Positions 1 through 35,501 of a DNA stretch of 64,000 nucleotides are shown here, one piece after another. The position numbers were made by a program, and so were the translations under genes. The notes beneath the pieces were generated by a model. The model made no database searches, was not told the DNA's origin, and worked only from the letters and a program-made list of their open reading frames with translations. Source of the DNA: Pterobdella sp. o SKG-2022 (lineage: Eukaryota > Annelida > Clitellata > Hirudinida > Piscicolidae); contig OZ038321.1 of assembly GCA_964035795.1 (NCBI GenBank), positions 1,260,030 to 1,324,029 of the forward strand, in the 5' to 3' direction. The stretch's first letter is position 1; each line of letters opens with the position of its first letter.

Positions 1-41
1 TATTCAATCCCTCTCACTTCCGCCATCCACCCACCTCCCAG

Positions 42-7916
<7,875 letters not shown>

Positions 7917-9161
7917 TGAGACTGGTGGGGGTGGTGTTGATGAAGCTAGTGGTGGGATGGTTGTGAGGAAGGTGGGATTGTGAGGATTATGGTGGTTATG
8001 AGGGGGGTTATGGTGGTGTGGATAATTGGGGTGAAAATTTTGATGAGGAGGAAGGAGGTGGTGGTGGGAAGGTGTTGATGATGGTGTGGTGGTTGTAGTG
8101 AAGAGGGGAGAAAGAGGATGGTATGGTTATAGTAGGAAAAGTGTGGTTATTGTTGTGTGATGGTGGTGGTTGTAAAATAGGAAGTGATGATAATGATGAC
8201 GGCGATGGACAAATATATACAAAAAATAACTTTTTCAATTAAATATTATCTCTATTTTATGATAGGGTTTTTTAATTTTCTAGTTTCCATTTTTTTGTGG
8301 GTTTTTTCAGCATTTGAGTTATTGTTTTGAAATTTTTATTCAAAATTTATTTTGGTTTTTTTTTCTTAAAAAGCTGTTTCTTAATGTTTTAGAATATTCC
8401 GATGCGATCAGTTTTTGAATCAGTTTGGAAAGCTTGCTTAAAGTCTTCGTGAATTTTGTTTGTTTTGGTTGCTTGAGTTCTATTTGGAAGATCAAAAGAT
8501 TAGCAACTTTTTAACTACTGAGAATGGAATAGATCGCCCCTAAACAGGGGTTTCTGAAATTGATAGCTTTCGCTACACCATGTGAGCAATACAAAATCAA
8601 TTTTCAAACGGCTTAAACATTCAGAAATAATTAAAGTTCTAAAAAACCCTGGGCATTTGGCAGTATTTTCGTAAATTGCTTTGACTACTTTTAGAATTAT
8701 TTATTTATTGAAATTTTGATTAAAACAATTTCAAAATTAATATATTTTTTCAAAGCTTCTAAAACAGTAACACAGAAAACAAAGAATCAGATAAAGCAGT
8801 CAGCAGGAGAACAAGCCATAAATAAAAAGAATATAAAAACCATAATTTCGAAAACATAAATATAATATTCATTTTAATACAATTTTTAATCATTGAATAA
8901 ATTAAATTCAAAAAAAAAAGTTATTGTATTTTTATTATTATTGTAGTCATGTTTTTGATTGGCATAACAACAATCACAAGGAATAGCTTAATCACAAGCA
9001 CGTTGTCCTTATTATTATTACTATTATCATTAAATATTATTAATACTACTATTATTATTATTACTACTACTATTTATATGCTTAACTATTATTATTAATA
9101 TCTATTATTATTAGACTATTATTTTTACTATTATTAAACTATTATTATCATTATTATTAAT
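7917..9161. other. Convergent 3' ends of EF-hand gene and IST1; no gene seen
   Basis: Immediately after the EF-hand stop lies a G/T-rich GGTGGTGG tract (7920-8200), presumably 3' UTR. The rest is AT-rich, with ATT/ACT trinucleotide tracts at 8930-9160. No exon or RNA gene was recognised. A short hairpin CCCCTAAACAGGGG lies near 8537. Confidence 0.6.
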
Positions 9162-12100
9162 TTATTTTTTCTTTTTGAGCTCTTCAAATCTGCGGTTAAG
9201 GTCATCAAAGTCAATGGTATCATCACCACCACTTCCCTTGGCAGGCTCTGATGACGTAGGAATGTCAGGAAAAGTCGGCACGTCTGGTAACACCTGGTGT
9301 TTTGTTTTTATTGGTTTATTATTCTTATTTTAAATAAATGTATGAATCCTCGATTTATGTTTATATTTAAGTTTAATTGCTATACAAAACATACATAAGA
9401 TATCTCTGAAAAGTTATTCTTTTTATTATTATTATTATTATCATTATTATAGCACCAAGTCAGTTCTTTACAACAGATGAAGTTTGAAAAGCCATTTCTG
9501 AAACAGATACCAAGCTTTTAAACCCGGTTTAATCGCCACTATACAGAGGTGGGCTACAAAATATTCATGGATCCTAACAGAATACACCAACAACCTCACA
9601 AGAGATAATACCGCACTAAACGAAAAAACTCACAACACCACAAAAACACCAACCGGAAGCTCAGTATCATCCCAAGTCATCTGCTTGGTGAGGTTTCCTC
9701 TGGGAGCGGGGTGTGGTGCCCCTGCACTCTGTGGTGCACCCGGGTTGTGGGGAAAAGCTGCACCTTGGGGTAGTACCGGGTTTTGGGGGAATCCTGGGCC
9801 CTGTGGTCGATATGATGCTCAGCTGTTATTTATGTCTAGTCCTTGGTAAAAGAAAAGCAGAATAATGAGAAAATTTGATTGTAATGCAGTTAAGCAAAGA
9901 GTGAATGTTACCATACAAAGGTTTTGGCTACAAATTATAAGCTTCAGTTGATAGGAATGAGTGATAAAGAGCTGACTCTCCCATGCTTAGTAGTAGAGCC
10001 TAATATGGACCACGATGATGATGACGACAACGACGATGAGTCTATGAAACCAAGAGTCTCAAATGAAGTGAACTCAATCAGCCAGCATGGACGCCTCTAA
10101 AAGAAACAAATACAAAAACAACCCTGGCATTTTTAAGCAACGAAACATCAGGGTATCAAAGAAGAGAAGAACCAGCCACAAAACGAGCAGAGAAATAGAA
10201 ACAGAAAAAAAACATTTAAATCGATTATTATTATTATTATTATTATAACTTTTCAGAGACACCTTATGTATGTTTTATATAGTAATTATCTATAGAACAT
10301 CAATTTGAGGAATTTCAATACATTTATTTAAACTTAAACCATAATTTCTGTATGGTCTTACCATGAAACATTAGCATCTATCGTAAAGTCATACATACCG
10401 AAAATTTATAACTTAAATTTTAAATAAATTTTTAAAATTCCTCAAATTGATATTATATTGATAATAATAATCAATATTATTGTTCGTTTGAAGCCTTTTG
10501 TCTTATTAATGATAACCAAAAACAACAAATGGAATCATCCAACCACGTCAGAATCTGGAGGAGGTTTGGAAACGTATTCTGGGGGCTGTGATGGTAGTGT
10601 GAAGGGACTGGCGTCTGTGTGGGGTAGGATGGTGTGGATGGTGGGTGAAAGGGTGTGGATGGTGAGATAGAGTAGAGTGGGGAGTAGATTATGTATTAAA
10701 AAAGTTAGATTTAGTAAATGAAAGGAAATTGAAGGTAATAATATAAAGGTCAGGCTAGAAGGAGTGGGTCAGTTAAGGTATGGTACTAACCATGTTTTGA
10801 GGTATGTAAGCATCATTATAAATAAAACCAACCATGCATACTTAAACACCATGGACAGGTCGTTAAAATCTTCGTCAGCTAGTCACCCATTAAACAACTA
10901 AGTCTCTAAGAACAATACGATCCGACCACCACATCACCACCCCCATCACCCACTATCACTAACAGGGATATCCCCCATACATGGGGTAAGGAGGCTGCAC
11001 AGGCTGTGGATAGTTGAATGGCTTATCGCACGGCTGGTCGAGCGGGTAGACGTTGTGTTTGAAGGTGTCTGCTACCGCCTCTTCAGTCGGTAATGGCGGC
11101 TTCGTTTCTTCACCCGTCAACTGGATCAGATCATCTGTGTTTGGTACTTCTTCTTCCTGTGAGTTATTGTGTGATGTTCACCACTAACATCACTACTTCT
11201 GATGCTACTACTGCTACTACTACCACCATCCCCATAAACATACCAGCAGGTTGGCAGGGTCAGGCTCGAAGGGCACTTTGTAAGTCTTAGAAATCTCTAT
11301 CATGTAATTCTCGACAAGAAGTTTCGGGGGGGCTGAGATGGTGAGCTTGGATATCACCTGGGTGGTTACAGTGGCGTCAACCCGAAGAGTTTTGATACCA
11401 TTAAACAAAATTATAGTGGCATTAACTCAAAGAGTTTCAGATCAATATGATGAGTAAAAGTATTTTAAACAAGTAATATTATTGCGGCGTTAGCCAGAAA
11501 TAAGTATAGATCCAATTAATTTCTATTAATAACCTTTTCGTTAACGTTTTGTAAGCCATTCTTGCGGCATGCTTCCGCAAATTCTTTGCTATATTTCAAG
11601 GCTAATTGGTTGCTTATCTGTTTAATTGGTGAGTGATTAATTAGTTAAATAATATAATTGGTCAATTAATCAATTAAACAACTGATTGATTGGAGTGAAA
11701 ACATTAATATTCATTAAATAAGTACTATATATAGTAGCTTAATGAATATTTATGACTTTATTTCTAAAAATAGCAATTAAATTAATATTTATTACTTAAT
11801 TTTTATTTATAGCATCCTAATTTTTTTTCAGTCAGTAACATTTTTATACTTGTACCTCCACTTGATAATGTTTATCTTAGAAAAACTTCGTGGAATACAA
11901 TAAACTCCCAAAAGTGTTTCATTTGAATATTTATAGCAATCTAATTAATATTCATAACCTCTTTAAACTCAGGGATATCAGACACAAGTCTGGGAGTGGC
12001 CCATAAGATGGTGGCCACGCCTTCTTCTATTCCTGGATCAAGCTCTCTGGCCAATCAGGATTGAGGTTAAGTAAATATGGGAGTTAATTATCAATTGTTT

Positions 12101-13002
12101 TAGTGTTTGATTTTAATCAAACTATTTAATATTTAGTGTTGGTACAACCCACGAGAGCATGAGAATGGACATAAAATGATGATGTTGTTTGAAAATGACT
12201 ATGATTGGGTGAAATGGGGAAAGAATTAAGTCATGGAAAGAAGTCAGTGACCTCTTGAACAAGCACCAAATAGTTCAAAGAAAAATATTTTTGAATTTAT
12301 AACTCTGGCTCTAAAGCAATTTTATTATTTATATAATCAATTTATTGTAAATGCTTTGAGCAAAAAGAAGTTAAAGTGCTATATTAATATATTTTACATT
12401 TAATATCTCTCATAAAAGTCCACTAACGTTATCCTTTCAATCAGTCCAAATCTTGCAAGAAGCATATCGCAGTACATTTCCACTATTTCCATGGCTTCTA
12501 CTAAATAGTCCTCTCTTATGATGCTTTCCACCTGTGGAAATATTCATGTTAACATTGATGGACTTGAGTTCTTATGAATTTTTGATTGAAGATCTTTTTA
12601 TTAATAAGTTTTAGGTGTGTGAAACATTGAATTATTAATGAAATATGAGCCAAAAATGTTTATATATTTTATATTTAAAACACTTAGTGTATATATCAAG
12701 CAGATAAAACCCAAAAAATTAAATGGTTATCAGCTTACTCTGATTCTAGCACGATCTAGTTTTCCATTTTTTATGAATTCAGCTATTTCAGCTCTAGATT
12801 TCAAAGCTAGCTCAGCTAGAAAACAAAAAAAATCAATGGGTTGAAATAAACGATTATATATTCAAAAATTTGATATATTTTCAACAATTACCATTGATAT
12901 AAATATCTACTAACTTTTTTTCTTTTCTAGAAACTTCAATCTATTTATACAAAGTCGAAGATTGGTTCTTAACTTTGAATAGTTCGGTTTTGAAGAAAAC
13001 AT
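9162..13002 (-). CDS. IST1: IST1 homolog, ESCRT-III regulator
   Basis: Nine exons on the minus strand are in phase throughout: 12915-13002 (ATG at 13002), 12739-12815, 12428-12531, 11959-12046, 11534-11617, 11244-11357, 10964-11156, 9654-9817 and 9162-9293 (stop TAA). The product is about 347 residues; human IST1 is about 364. Recognisable stretches are the start MFSSKPNYSKLRTNLRL, then VESIIREDYLVEAMEI, LLARFGLIE, LDPGIEEGVATILWATPRL and APPKLLVENYMIEI. After a Pro/Gln/Gly-rich linker comes LPDVPTFPDIP (MIM2-like), and the C terminus is FDDLNRRFEELKKKK, the canonical MIM1 that binds MIT domains. The known family role is binding CHMP1 and recruiting VPS4, spastin and other MIT proteins in endosomal sorting, membrane tubule severing and cytokinesis. 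It is head-to-head with RPS27. Confidence 0.95.
9333..9405 (-). mobile_element. Partial copy of TIR-type MITE (one arm)
   Basis: The stretch contains AAATAAATGTATGAATCCTC and ends CTATACAAAACATACATAAG. The second part is the reverse complement of the termini seen near 10265 and 21600, so this looks like one half of the same foldback family. Confidence 0.5.
10264..10455. mobile_element. Foldback/MITE element in IST1 intron
   Basis: Inverted arms lie at about 10297-10332 and 10416-10452; CAATTTGAGGAATTTC pairs with AAATTCCTCAAATTG. The outer terminus TATGTATGTTTTATATAG resembles that of the element at 21598-21705. Confidence 0.6.
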
Positions 13003-13438
13003 TTCAAAAATGGTTTTTGATGTAATTCAAGTTAAGAACTTTAATAAGCAAGTGACAGTGAAACAGGCAAAAATTTAAAAGTAAGCTTAAGTATTTATTG
13101 ATCATTTTAAGATTTATTTTTGTTCAGCTTTTTTGAAGCTTAGAAAAAACAAATAAATATTTTTTTGTGTCAAATCTTATTTTTGTTTTTAAAAAAACCT
13201 TTTCTTTCATTCAATTTTGTATTGAAAATTTTGTATTTTTTCGTAAACAAAATGTATAAAAGTTGAATTCATTTTTTATTTTTAAACAAAAACATAAATT
13301 TTTTTGTTTACAAAATTTACAAAAGTTTTACGAAATATTTGTAAGAATTTCGTAAGTTTGCGCCTTTTATAAACGAATATTGACACTATGCTCTTCCTAT
13401 TTCTTTTTTCGCTACCTATGACTGTTTAGTGAAGCATC
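13003..13438. promoter_or_regulatory. Shared 5' region of the divergent IST1 / RPS27 pair
   Basis: 436 bp separate the IST1 ATG (minus) from the RPS27 ATG (plus), so both promoters must lie here. A pyrimidine tract CTCTTCCTATTTCTTTTTTC at 13391-13410, about 30 nt before the RPS27 ATG, has the character of a 5' TOP element of ribosomal protein mRNAs, apart from one A. No clear TATA box is placed. Transcription start sites are inferred. Confidence 0.55.
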
Positions 13439-14177
<739 letters not shown>

Positions 14178-14234
14178 TTTATTGGAAATATGACATTTGA
14201 CTTTCACCTTGTTATTTAAAAATGTTATTTTTCC

Positions 14235-14240
14235 AATAAA
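14235..14240 (+). terminator. RPS27 polyadenylation signal AATAAA
   Basis: AATAAA occurs 58 nt after the RPS27 stop codon, a suitable spacing for the mRNA 3' end. The assignment is by position only. Confidence 0.6.
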
Positions 14241-16369
14241 TTCTACAAAATTTATATGTTTGCTTTCCCAACTGCATCACAGTAGACACTCAAAATACAG
14301 AATCAATCAGGTATTGTCACAAATCTGGACTCCTTAATGTCAACTTAACGCATTTCCTAAAGTTAATGTTGAGTTTTAATAAATAATTCAAAATTACTCA
14401 AAATCAAGGGTTTATTTTAACTCAAAAAACAACGTATTGTGGTAAAATTCTGGCTGATTCTGCTAAATAATGTCCTAACATTTTCATAATCGACGTTGAA
14501 CATTGTTAGAGTGCTTATTTTCAAGCCAGCCATTGATGCTCGTCATTTTTATCAAGTATCAATGAAAAAAATGGTCAATGTCAATATAGCAAACTTGGTT
14601 GTTTGTTTCCTAAGTCACCCGCGCAATGGATCATTCTAACTTAACAGACTTGTGTTAAATGGTCAAAGTTAAGTCTTGAAAGTGTTGTAGCTAATTTTCA
14701 GAATCGATTAGATTCTGAATAAATTTGGAAAAGTTATCGAACTCTTAGGAGCACAAAATCTGTATTTTAAAGCATTTTATTTTTTTTAATGAGTTCCACA
14801 CTTGTTCAAAAAGTCAATCTTCTGGCTTACGCGCAAGTGTGCAGAACTTCATTTCTAAGTATCCGAATCCTTTTTTCGAAGAAATGAATCTGCTATAAGA
14901 AAATTTGTTTTTACATATTGGCAGTTGTCCTTTCTATTATGAATACAAAATAAAATATAAATGATCGCTTAGAAACAGGGGTGAGTTGGTGGAGAATAAC
15001 AAAAATCCTTGAGGGTCACATAATGAAGGTCTTGTGAGCCAAAAAAAGGGTTTTAATTGAAGTAAATTGAACCTATAAGTGGTACAAGAAATGGCAAGGC
15101 TTTTTAATTTATAAAATGGTAATGCAATCATACGAAAAGCTTTGTAGATTTTTTGTTTGATTAAACCTTGGGTTATGTTCTTGAAAGAATTCTACTTAAT
15201 TATTGGAGCTTTTTCTCTTCAAACCGAACTTTTCTTCACCAATTATTTTTTAGATTTTTAGTGTCTTACAAAATATTTTTAGGAAGATTCTCTTTCCTGC
15301 CACTCACGAGTTTAATGCTTAACAACAAATTTGTTTTTTAATTCAATTTTATTTCCAATGATTCCAACAATTTTTATTGAAAATAGTTTCACAGGTGGTT
15401 GAACAATTACAAAATAATTCTTACAACTTTTCAAAGAATTGAGCTGATTGAAATTTGATAAAAGGTCCGAATGTCTGCTGGAAGATACCATGACATGAGG
15501 AAAATTGGGAACCGGATGAAGGAGTGCAATGGGAAAATTGAAGGCCTTCAAAAATCATGACCAAGTGCACTTACGATGAAATTTGCAATAAAATATACAA
15601 ATATTTCCGGAAAATATAGAGCTATTTAATGAAAAGTATATAAAATATTACTTTGAAAATATGAAAGTATTGTTTGAAAAATATAAAATATTCTACGAAA
15701 GATTACTTGGACGCCATATTATGATAAATCATTTTTCTCAATAGAGAGGATGGGATAGAATTTAATCACAAAGACAACTCAAGGTTCAATGCCACGAAAA
15801 GTGATAAAGTATAAAAGTTTAATGAAGTATTTTGATGAATTTAATAATATTTTTTGTTAATTTACCAAAATTAATAAAATTATCAAAGAAAAAACCTGAA
15901 ATTAGAAAAAAATACTAATGAAAAGACAGTTGATAAATATAAAAAATAACAATATATTCAGTTTAAAAAAGAAATCAAAATTATTGGAATTTTTAAAAAT
16001 ATTGAACAAAGTTAAAAACAAAAAATATTTTTATAAATTACAGAAAAATGAGAAAAATTCTGATAAACTTTGATGAAGAACAAAAAAAAAAAGCAAAACA
16101 TGATAAAGACCGGAATAATAAAAAACAAAAAAAAACCTAAGTCAAATATTTTTGATCAAATTGAATGAAACAACAAAACTGGAAAAAAACAATCTTTAAT
16201 GAAGAAAAAAACTCCGCAATCTACAAAACAGGTAAAAATCATGATAAAAAATAAAAATCATAATAAAATTAAAAAAACAAATAAAAAATTATTGAAAAAG
16301 TAAAAAAAAAACAAAAAAAATTATTAAAAAAAAAAGAACATTAATTTATAATAAAACAATTAAAAATTC
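14241..16369. other. Intergenic, no gene recognised
   Basis: AT-rich sequence between the 3' ends of RPS27 and the adiponectin receptor gene. 15900-16370 is strongly A-rich (AAAAAAACAAAAA-type tracts on the plus strand). Short open frames near 14937-15131 and 15312-15551 have no recognisable features. Confidence 0.5.
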
Positions 16370-29834
<13,465 letters not shown>

Positions 29835-30948
29835 CTAAAAATGGTTTTATTTCTAAGGTTAAGAATTTTTGATGAAGAATAGTGATTTTTGTTAGGTTTA
29901 ATGAATTGAGTTTTATTCAAAGAAAAATTTTTAGCTTTAATTTAAAATCTTTTTGAATTATACTTTATAATTCAAAATAAATTGAAAAATTTTAAATATA
30001 TTTTTGTATCAAATGCTTCCATCATTTCCATTAGCTCATCAAAAACTTCCAGAAGCAAAATTCGTAAAAGCGAAACTTTCGAAAACGCAAAAAACACAAT
30101 TAAAACAAACGAACCAATTTTCTGTTAATAAGTCCTTCCATTTTTGTTGCCACTGAAAGGGCTTATTTTATTCTACGTTCGAATCGTTAGTAGTGAAGTT
30201 AAAAATGAACTGAGTTTTAAATACACTTTATCTAGGCTTAAAGTCCAGGTGATTTGAAAAATGCTTGAAGATAAAGTTTATATTTTATATAGAAATAATT
30301 AGTTCCAATGCTGAACATAAACATTCAAAAACGTATTTAAACTAAAAAAATCAAATTTTGAGTGCGCTGTTTCATATAAGACGAATCGATATTTTCAAAT
30401 ATCATTATTAAACTTCGATTTTTCAAGTCCAAGCAATAAATAGTATATTTTTTTCTATTTAAAACGTACTACTAACGACTTAGCTACATAAATAACAAAA
30501 CGACAACGAAATAGGCAGCTATTTGTTATATAAGTATACAATAAACAACTTTGTTATTTGAACTTTTCGAGATAATAGTTTTAAATTACCTTTTTTGTGT
30601 TGAAATTCGATTAGAATTCTCTATTTTTAATAACTAATTAATTCGAAATTATATATTTTTATGTTTTTATGTTTAATATTGATTTATTATTCTGTTTTTG
30701 AGTTTATTATTCATCTAATTTAATTATAAAAACGCATTTAATTCAAACTCAGTTATAGATTTTTCAAATTGTTTCAAATCTACCACAAAAAACTTATATT
30801 TTAAAATAATTTTTCAAATTTTATAAAGATATGAGTAAAAAACTATATATGGATAGGGATTGTCTATAAATTATATATTTAAATATATATCCTTATTATT
30901 TAATATTTATAATGGTTAATGATTACTGATTTTATTCCATTTTTAACC

Positions 30949-31122
30949 ACAACATATAGTTCAATGGTAGAGCATTAGACTAATTATCTAAAGTTACCGG
31001 GTTCGATCCCGCGTGGGCCGACAATTAGCACTTGTTCCACAGTGTGTTTTCGCTACATTAAATTTGTAGCAAGCGCTTTGATCTATAAGGAAAAGCGCTT
31101 TATAAATACCACTTAACTTAAG
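30949..31122 (+). mobile_element. tRNA-derived SINE, full length
   Basis: Same structure as 182-350: tRNA-like head with B box GGGTTCGATCC, body TTAGCACTTGTTCCACAGTG, tail AAGCGCTTTATAAATACC. Few differences between the copies suggest fairly recent activity. Confidence 0.88.
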
Positions 31123-31602
31123 TTACACCACAAGGGCAATAATTTCACTCAAATTCTCATCCATTATCAATATTGTCCAGGCATCCTGGTATAAACATAT
31201 AAGATCAAACCTTGATCCATACAAGTTACCATACAAATGAAAAATTCTTCGGTTTCAACTTGACTTGAAACTAGTCTCAAATCTCTAACAATTCTGCATA
31301 GAGTTTAAAAATATTTAACAACCGCTATCAGACTTTTAAAACAAATGTTTCTATATATAGTATCTCAATATATGCCACAACTCAATTTGATAAATTTTAT
31401 CAATTTCGCCCTCTAGCGATTAGAAAAGTTTTCAAGTATTTTCGGTTTAACATAATTCGCGAGGGTTTATATCTTATAGTGAATTCAAGTAAGTATGAAA
31501 TAAAAGATGGAGTTTTATTTTGGCTGTTTGAATTTCATAAATTTATCCATTAAACACAGTTTTTATGAAATTTTTTTGGTTACTTAAACTACCATGCAGT
31601 CT

Positions 31603-31672
31603 TTATAGCTTAGTTGGTAGAGTATTGAACTAGTTAATTGAAGGTAACGTGTTCGACTCCAGCTAGCGCCAA
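31603..31672 (+). mobile_element. tRNA-like sequence, SINE head of a different type
   Basis: A box TAGCTTAGTTGGTAGAGT and B box GTGTTCGACTCC are separated as in a tRNA. The anticodon arm does not pair well, so a functional tRNA is unlikely. No SINE body follows. Confidence 0.45.
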
Positions 31673-32389
31673 GTTTCCATTTATTTATAATTTGTAATTA
31701 AAGTCAAGTTTTTTCTGCACTTTTAGTTTCATTTTAACTGTAATTATTTTATAATAATATAATATCATCAGTAATACTATTCTTACTAACATGGATTCAA
31801 AATATTATCTATGGTGTGAGCAATGCGAGAAGCAATATTAAAAACTCGTTTTGTGGGTCTCATGAATAAGCAGTTTCGCACCACTTCAATTTGTTTTGAT
31901 GTTTTTCATATAAGAAGATTTTATAACAATTATCGATAAAATAATTTTAATTTGCAAGATAAAATGTGTTTACAAAATATTAATTTAATTTAAATAATTT
32001 TTTTTCATAATTAATCGTTTTTATTAATAAAATAAAAATGTTTTAGTCCGTACCATTCACTAAAAGCCATCTTTTCAATTTATATTCAAAAGAGCGCTTA
32101 CCGGAAGTGGAAAATAAAAGATCAAAATGACGAATAAATAGAATTCAAAGAGGAATTAAGGGGAGTTATGCTTTCTGGAGCCGTTTAAAAAAGAATTCGA
32201 TAAAAAAATTATTTTCAATGGCTTTTAGAAGATTTTGTTTTGATTCAATGGTTTGAGAAAACAATAATAGCAATAAAAAAATGATAAAATTAAGAATAAA
32301 AATAAATTTATATAGTGCTGAAAAGGAACTTGAGACGTGGAAGATAAAGAATGTTGGAAAGAAAAAATATTAACGTCGTCACTATTATT

Positions 32390-32585
32390 TTCTCCACCCC
32401 ACCATCACTGTACCACCCCCACCATCACTGTACCACCTCCACCATCACTCTACCATCCCCACCATCACTGTACCACCCCCACCCTCACTGTACCACCCCC
32501 ACCATCACTGTACCACCCCCCCCCCCCCTTACTGTACCACCCCCACCATCACTGTACCACTCCCACCATTACTGTACCATCATCA
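32390..32585 (+). repeat. CACCATCACTGTACC minisatellite
   Basis: About nine copies of an 18-20 bp unit (CACCCCCACCATCACTGTAC) with a C-run in the middle (32514-32527), followed by CATCATCAC repeats to about 32790. Confidence 0.9.
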
Positions 32586-35454
32586 TCATCACTTCCACCA
32601 TCACCCTCATCATCACCCTCACCATCAACATCATCACTCTCACCACCCTTCCCCCCCTCATCAGCCCCACTGTCATCACCTTCCTCATCGTCACCATTAT
32701 CGTCATCACCATTATCATCACCATCACCACCAACATCATCATCATCACCCCCAGCATCATAATTATCACCACCACCATTATCACCACCAAAACAAAAAAC
32801 AGCAAAAAACAAAACCAAAAATAATAAAAACGATAATAAAAATAATAATAATAAAAATAATTTTTTATTTATGTATATAGGATTAGCTGCCCCGTTCATA
32901 TCTAGCAACGATTACGGCTTAGAGGATTAACTGTCATTTTGACTACAACATTCGCGCTACAAAAATGCAGATTTCAGAGTTTTATTTATTTATTTGTTTG
33001 TTTATATATATTTATTTTTTTGTTTTTTAATTTTTTTTTATTTAATTAATTATTTATTTGTTTGTTTGTTTGTTTGTTCGTCCTTTAAATATATATATAT
33101 ATATTTATTTATTTATTTATATTTTCGTATATATATTTATTGATTATTTATTTATTTGTTTATTTTTTTGTTTTTTATTGATTTTTTATCTATTTATTTA
33201 TTTGTTTATTCATTTATTTATTTAATCAAATGAAAAACTATATTTTATCTTTCGATAATTCAATTCAATAAATTACAGTTTTCAATTTTTGGTCTTTGGA
33301 TTTAAATATTCTTATTTCTCTTGAAGTTCTTATCTCAAAATTATTGGCAAAAAAATCATAGAAACTAAGTTTTTCAAACAAGTTAATTGAGAAAAATTAT
33401 TTTATTGAAATTATTCTCAAAAAGATAACTTCTTATAATTTCCATAATATAATTTGCGTAACATTTTGTTCTGAGTTTTTATTTATGTAGCGCGATTTTT
33501 AAAAGTTGAAAATTTTTTATTAAAATGAATCGTTTTTTTATGAAATGAAACAAATTCTATTCTAAATATAGATTTTAACCAGAGATTTAAAAACCGCCTC
33601 AACTGTCGCCATTTTGAAAATTCTATTATTTATCTAGCGCCTTTTACGAGATGAGCAATCAGTTTCCGTTTTAATCTACATCTAAACCACAAGAAATCTT
33701 TTTTAGCACATCCTCTCCGATAAAAATACTCATCCATCAATCGGCCATTAGTCATTTATCGTAAGATGACTCGAAATCAAAAAATTCCGTTTATATACCA
33801 ATAATTTTGCGTCAAAAATTGGATTTAAATTCACTTTTCAACGATTATAAATTTTTGAGGCTTATAAAATATTTAATTTCTTCCTCCATAGTTTTTTTTC
33901 TTTATTTTCCCAAAAAATATTTTTTTCATTAAACTTATTTGTAATTTATTTTTTATATAATTTCTTATAATTTTTCTTGAAATATCCTTTTTTTTATTTT
34001 TTTTCTCATTATCCACCTCCAAAAAGTTCTGTTTTATCCTTTTTATATTCATAATATTTCTTCCCAAAGATATCAAAGACTCTAACATACAAAGCTAATA
34101 TTGGTGCACTGAAGCAACAATGGACAATGCTACGCTAACTCAATCTACTCACCGCAAAACTCATTAAAGATATTATCAAATAGAAAAAATAAAAATGCAA
34201 AAAAATGGAAAAATATTTCCTTTTCAATACAATATGATACAAGAATAAGCTGTACCTATACGGAATACCAAGTCATAAAAATACAACGGTTGGTATTAAT
34301 ACCGGTAGGAACGTTTAATAAGTAATACAATACACATAAAAACACTGATAAAAAAATAACCACCATTAAGATTAATTGTAAATAGATTCTTATATGCAAC
34401 TACGAGTAACAGATCCCTCAGAGACATCATGTATAAATTTTTTGTTAATTTTTCTTATAAATACAAAATATAAAAAAAAACTCTTTAATATAATAATAAT
34501 AATAATAAAAATAAAAATAATAATAATAATAATAATAATAATAATTATAATTATAATAATAATAATAATAATAAAATAATAATAATAATATCAACAGTAG
34601 CAACAATAATAAGTAGCAACAGCCATAATCGATGGACTCCGTGCTCGTGGCTTATGACGGCTTCTTAGTGGAATCTCGGCTTCCATTCTTTTGAAAGTGG
34701 CGCTCTAAATCTCCGCCACTAGACCCTTAACCCTTTTTTTACCGCCATTATTAGGCGTGTAGTCTTCCTCGTGTGGTAAGCATGATTTATCGCTAGAGGC
34801 CGCTATAGCTATTATGTTTTGGCGCCATTCAAGACAGTCTTTTTTACCATAATTTTGATTATTTGTCCATAAGACGCTTTTGTTGCTGTTTTTTTTTCAT
34901 TTTTATTGCTATTATTTTTATTTATAATATTATTTTTTTGTTATTATTGTTATTATTTTCATTGTTTTTATTTTTTATTGCTATCATTTCATGGTTATTA
35001 TTGTTATTGTTATTATTATTTCAATAAAATTTTTTGTGTTATTATGGAAAACTGATGCAAAACAAAAACAATAAAAAAAATATAATATAAATAATCTCAT
35101 AAATTTTTAACTCTAAATATTTTTGAACGACCAATCAAAATGGATTCACACCCACCCAAACTACAGATTCGAAGCGGGCAAATGATTCATCGAAAGCATT
35201 TCATGTACTTATTTGCACCGAAAACGCGCAATTAGATCTGCAGTTGAGCTAAAATCTTTCATGAGAAAAATGAGAATAAAAAAAAATTAAAAAAAAAAAT
35301 AAAAATGAAAAAAGAAAAATTAATTTTTAAAAAATACCTTTATATAATACCGTTCCCTTTTTGTTACTTATCTCAATTCATTTTTAGTTGTCTTTCAATC
35401 AAGCCAACTCTAAAGCCTCTGAAGCACATTTTTTTGTAGATATTGCGCTATAAA

Positions 35455-35501
<47 letters not shown>

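Noticed and set aside
10536..10600. Possible extra IST1 exon encoding PPEYVSKPPPDSD on the minus strand
   Set aside because: It has usable-looking splice sites, but its phase does not fit the neighbours, while direct joining of 10964-11156 to 9654-9817 does.
31603..31672. Functional tRNA gene
   Set aside because: A and B boxes are present, but the anticodon arm does not pair well.
32337..32908. Acidic or Pro-rich proteins of 119-157 codons
   Set aside because: All arise from CATCAT and CACCATCAC repeats; no consistent frame outside the repeat.
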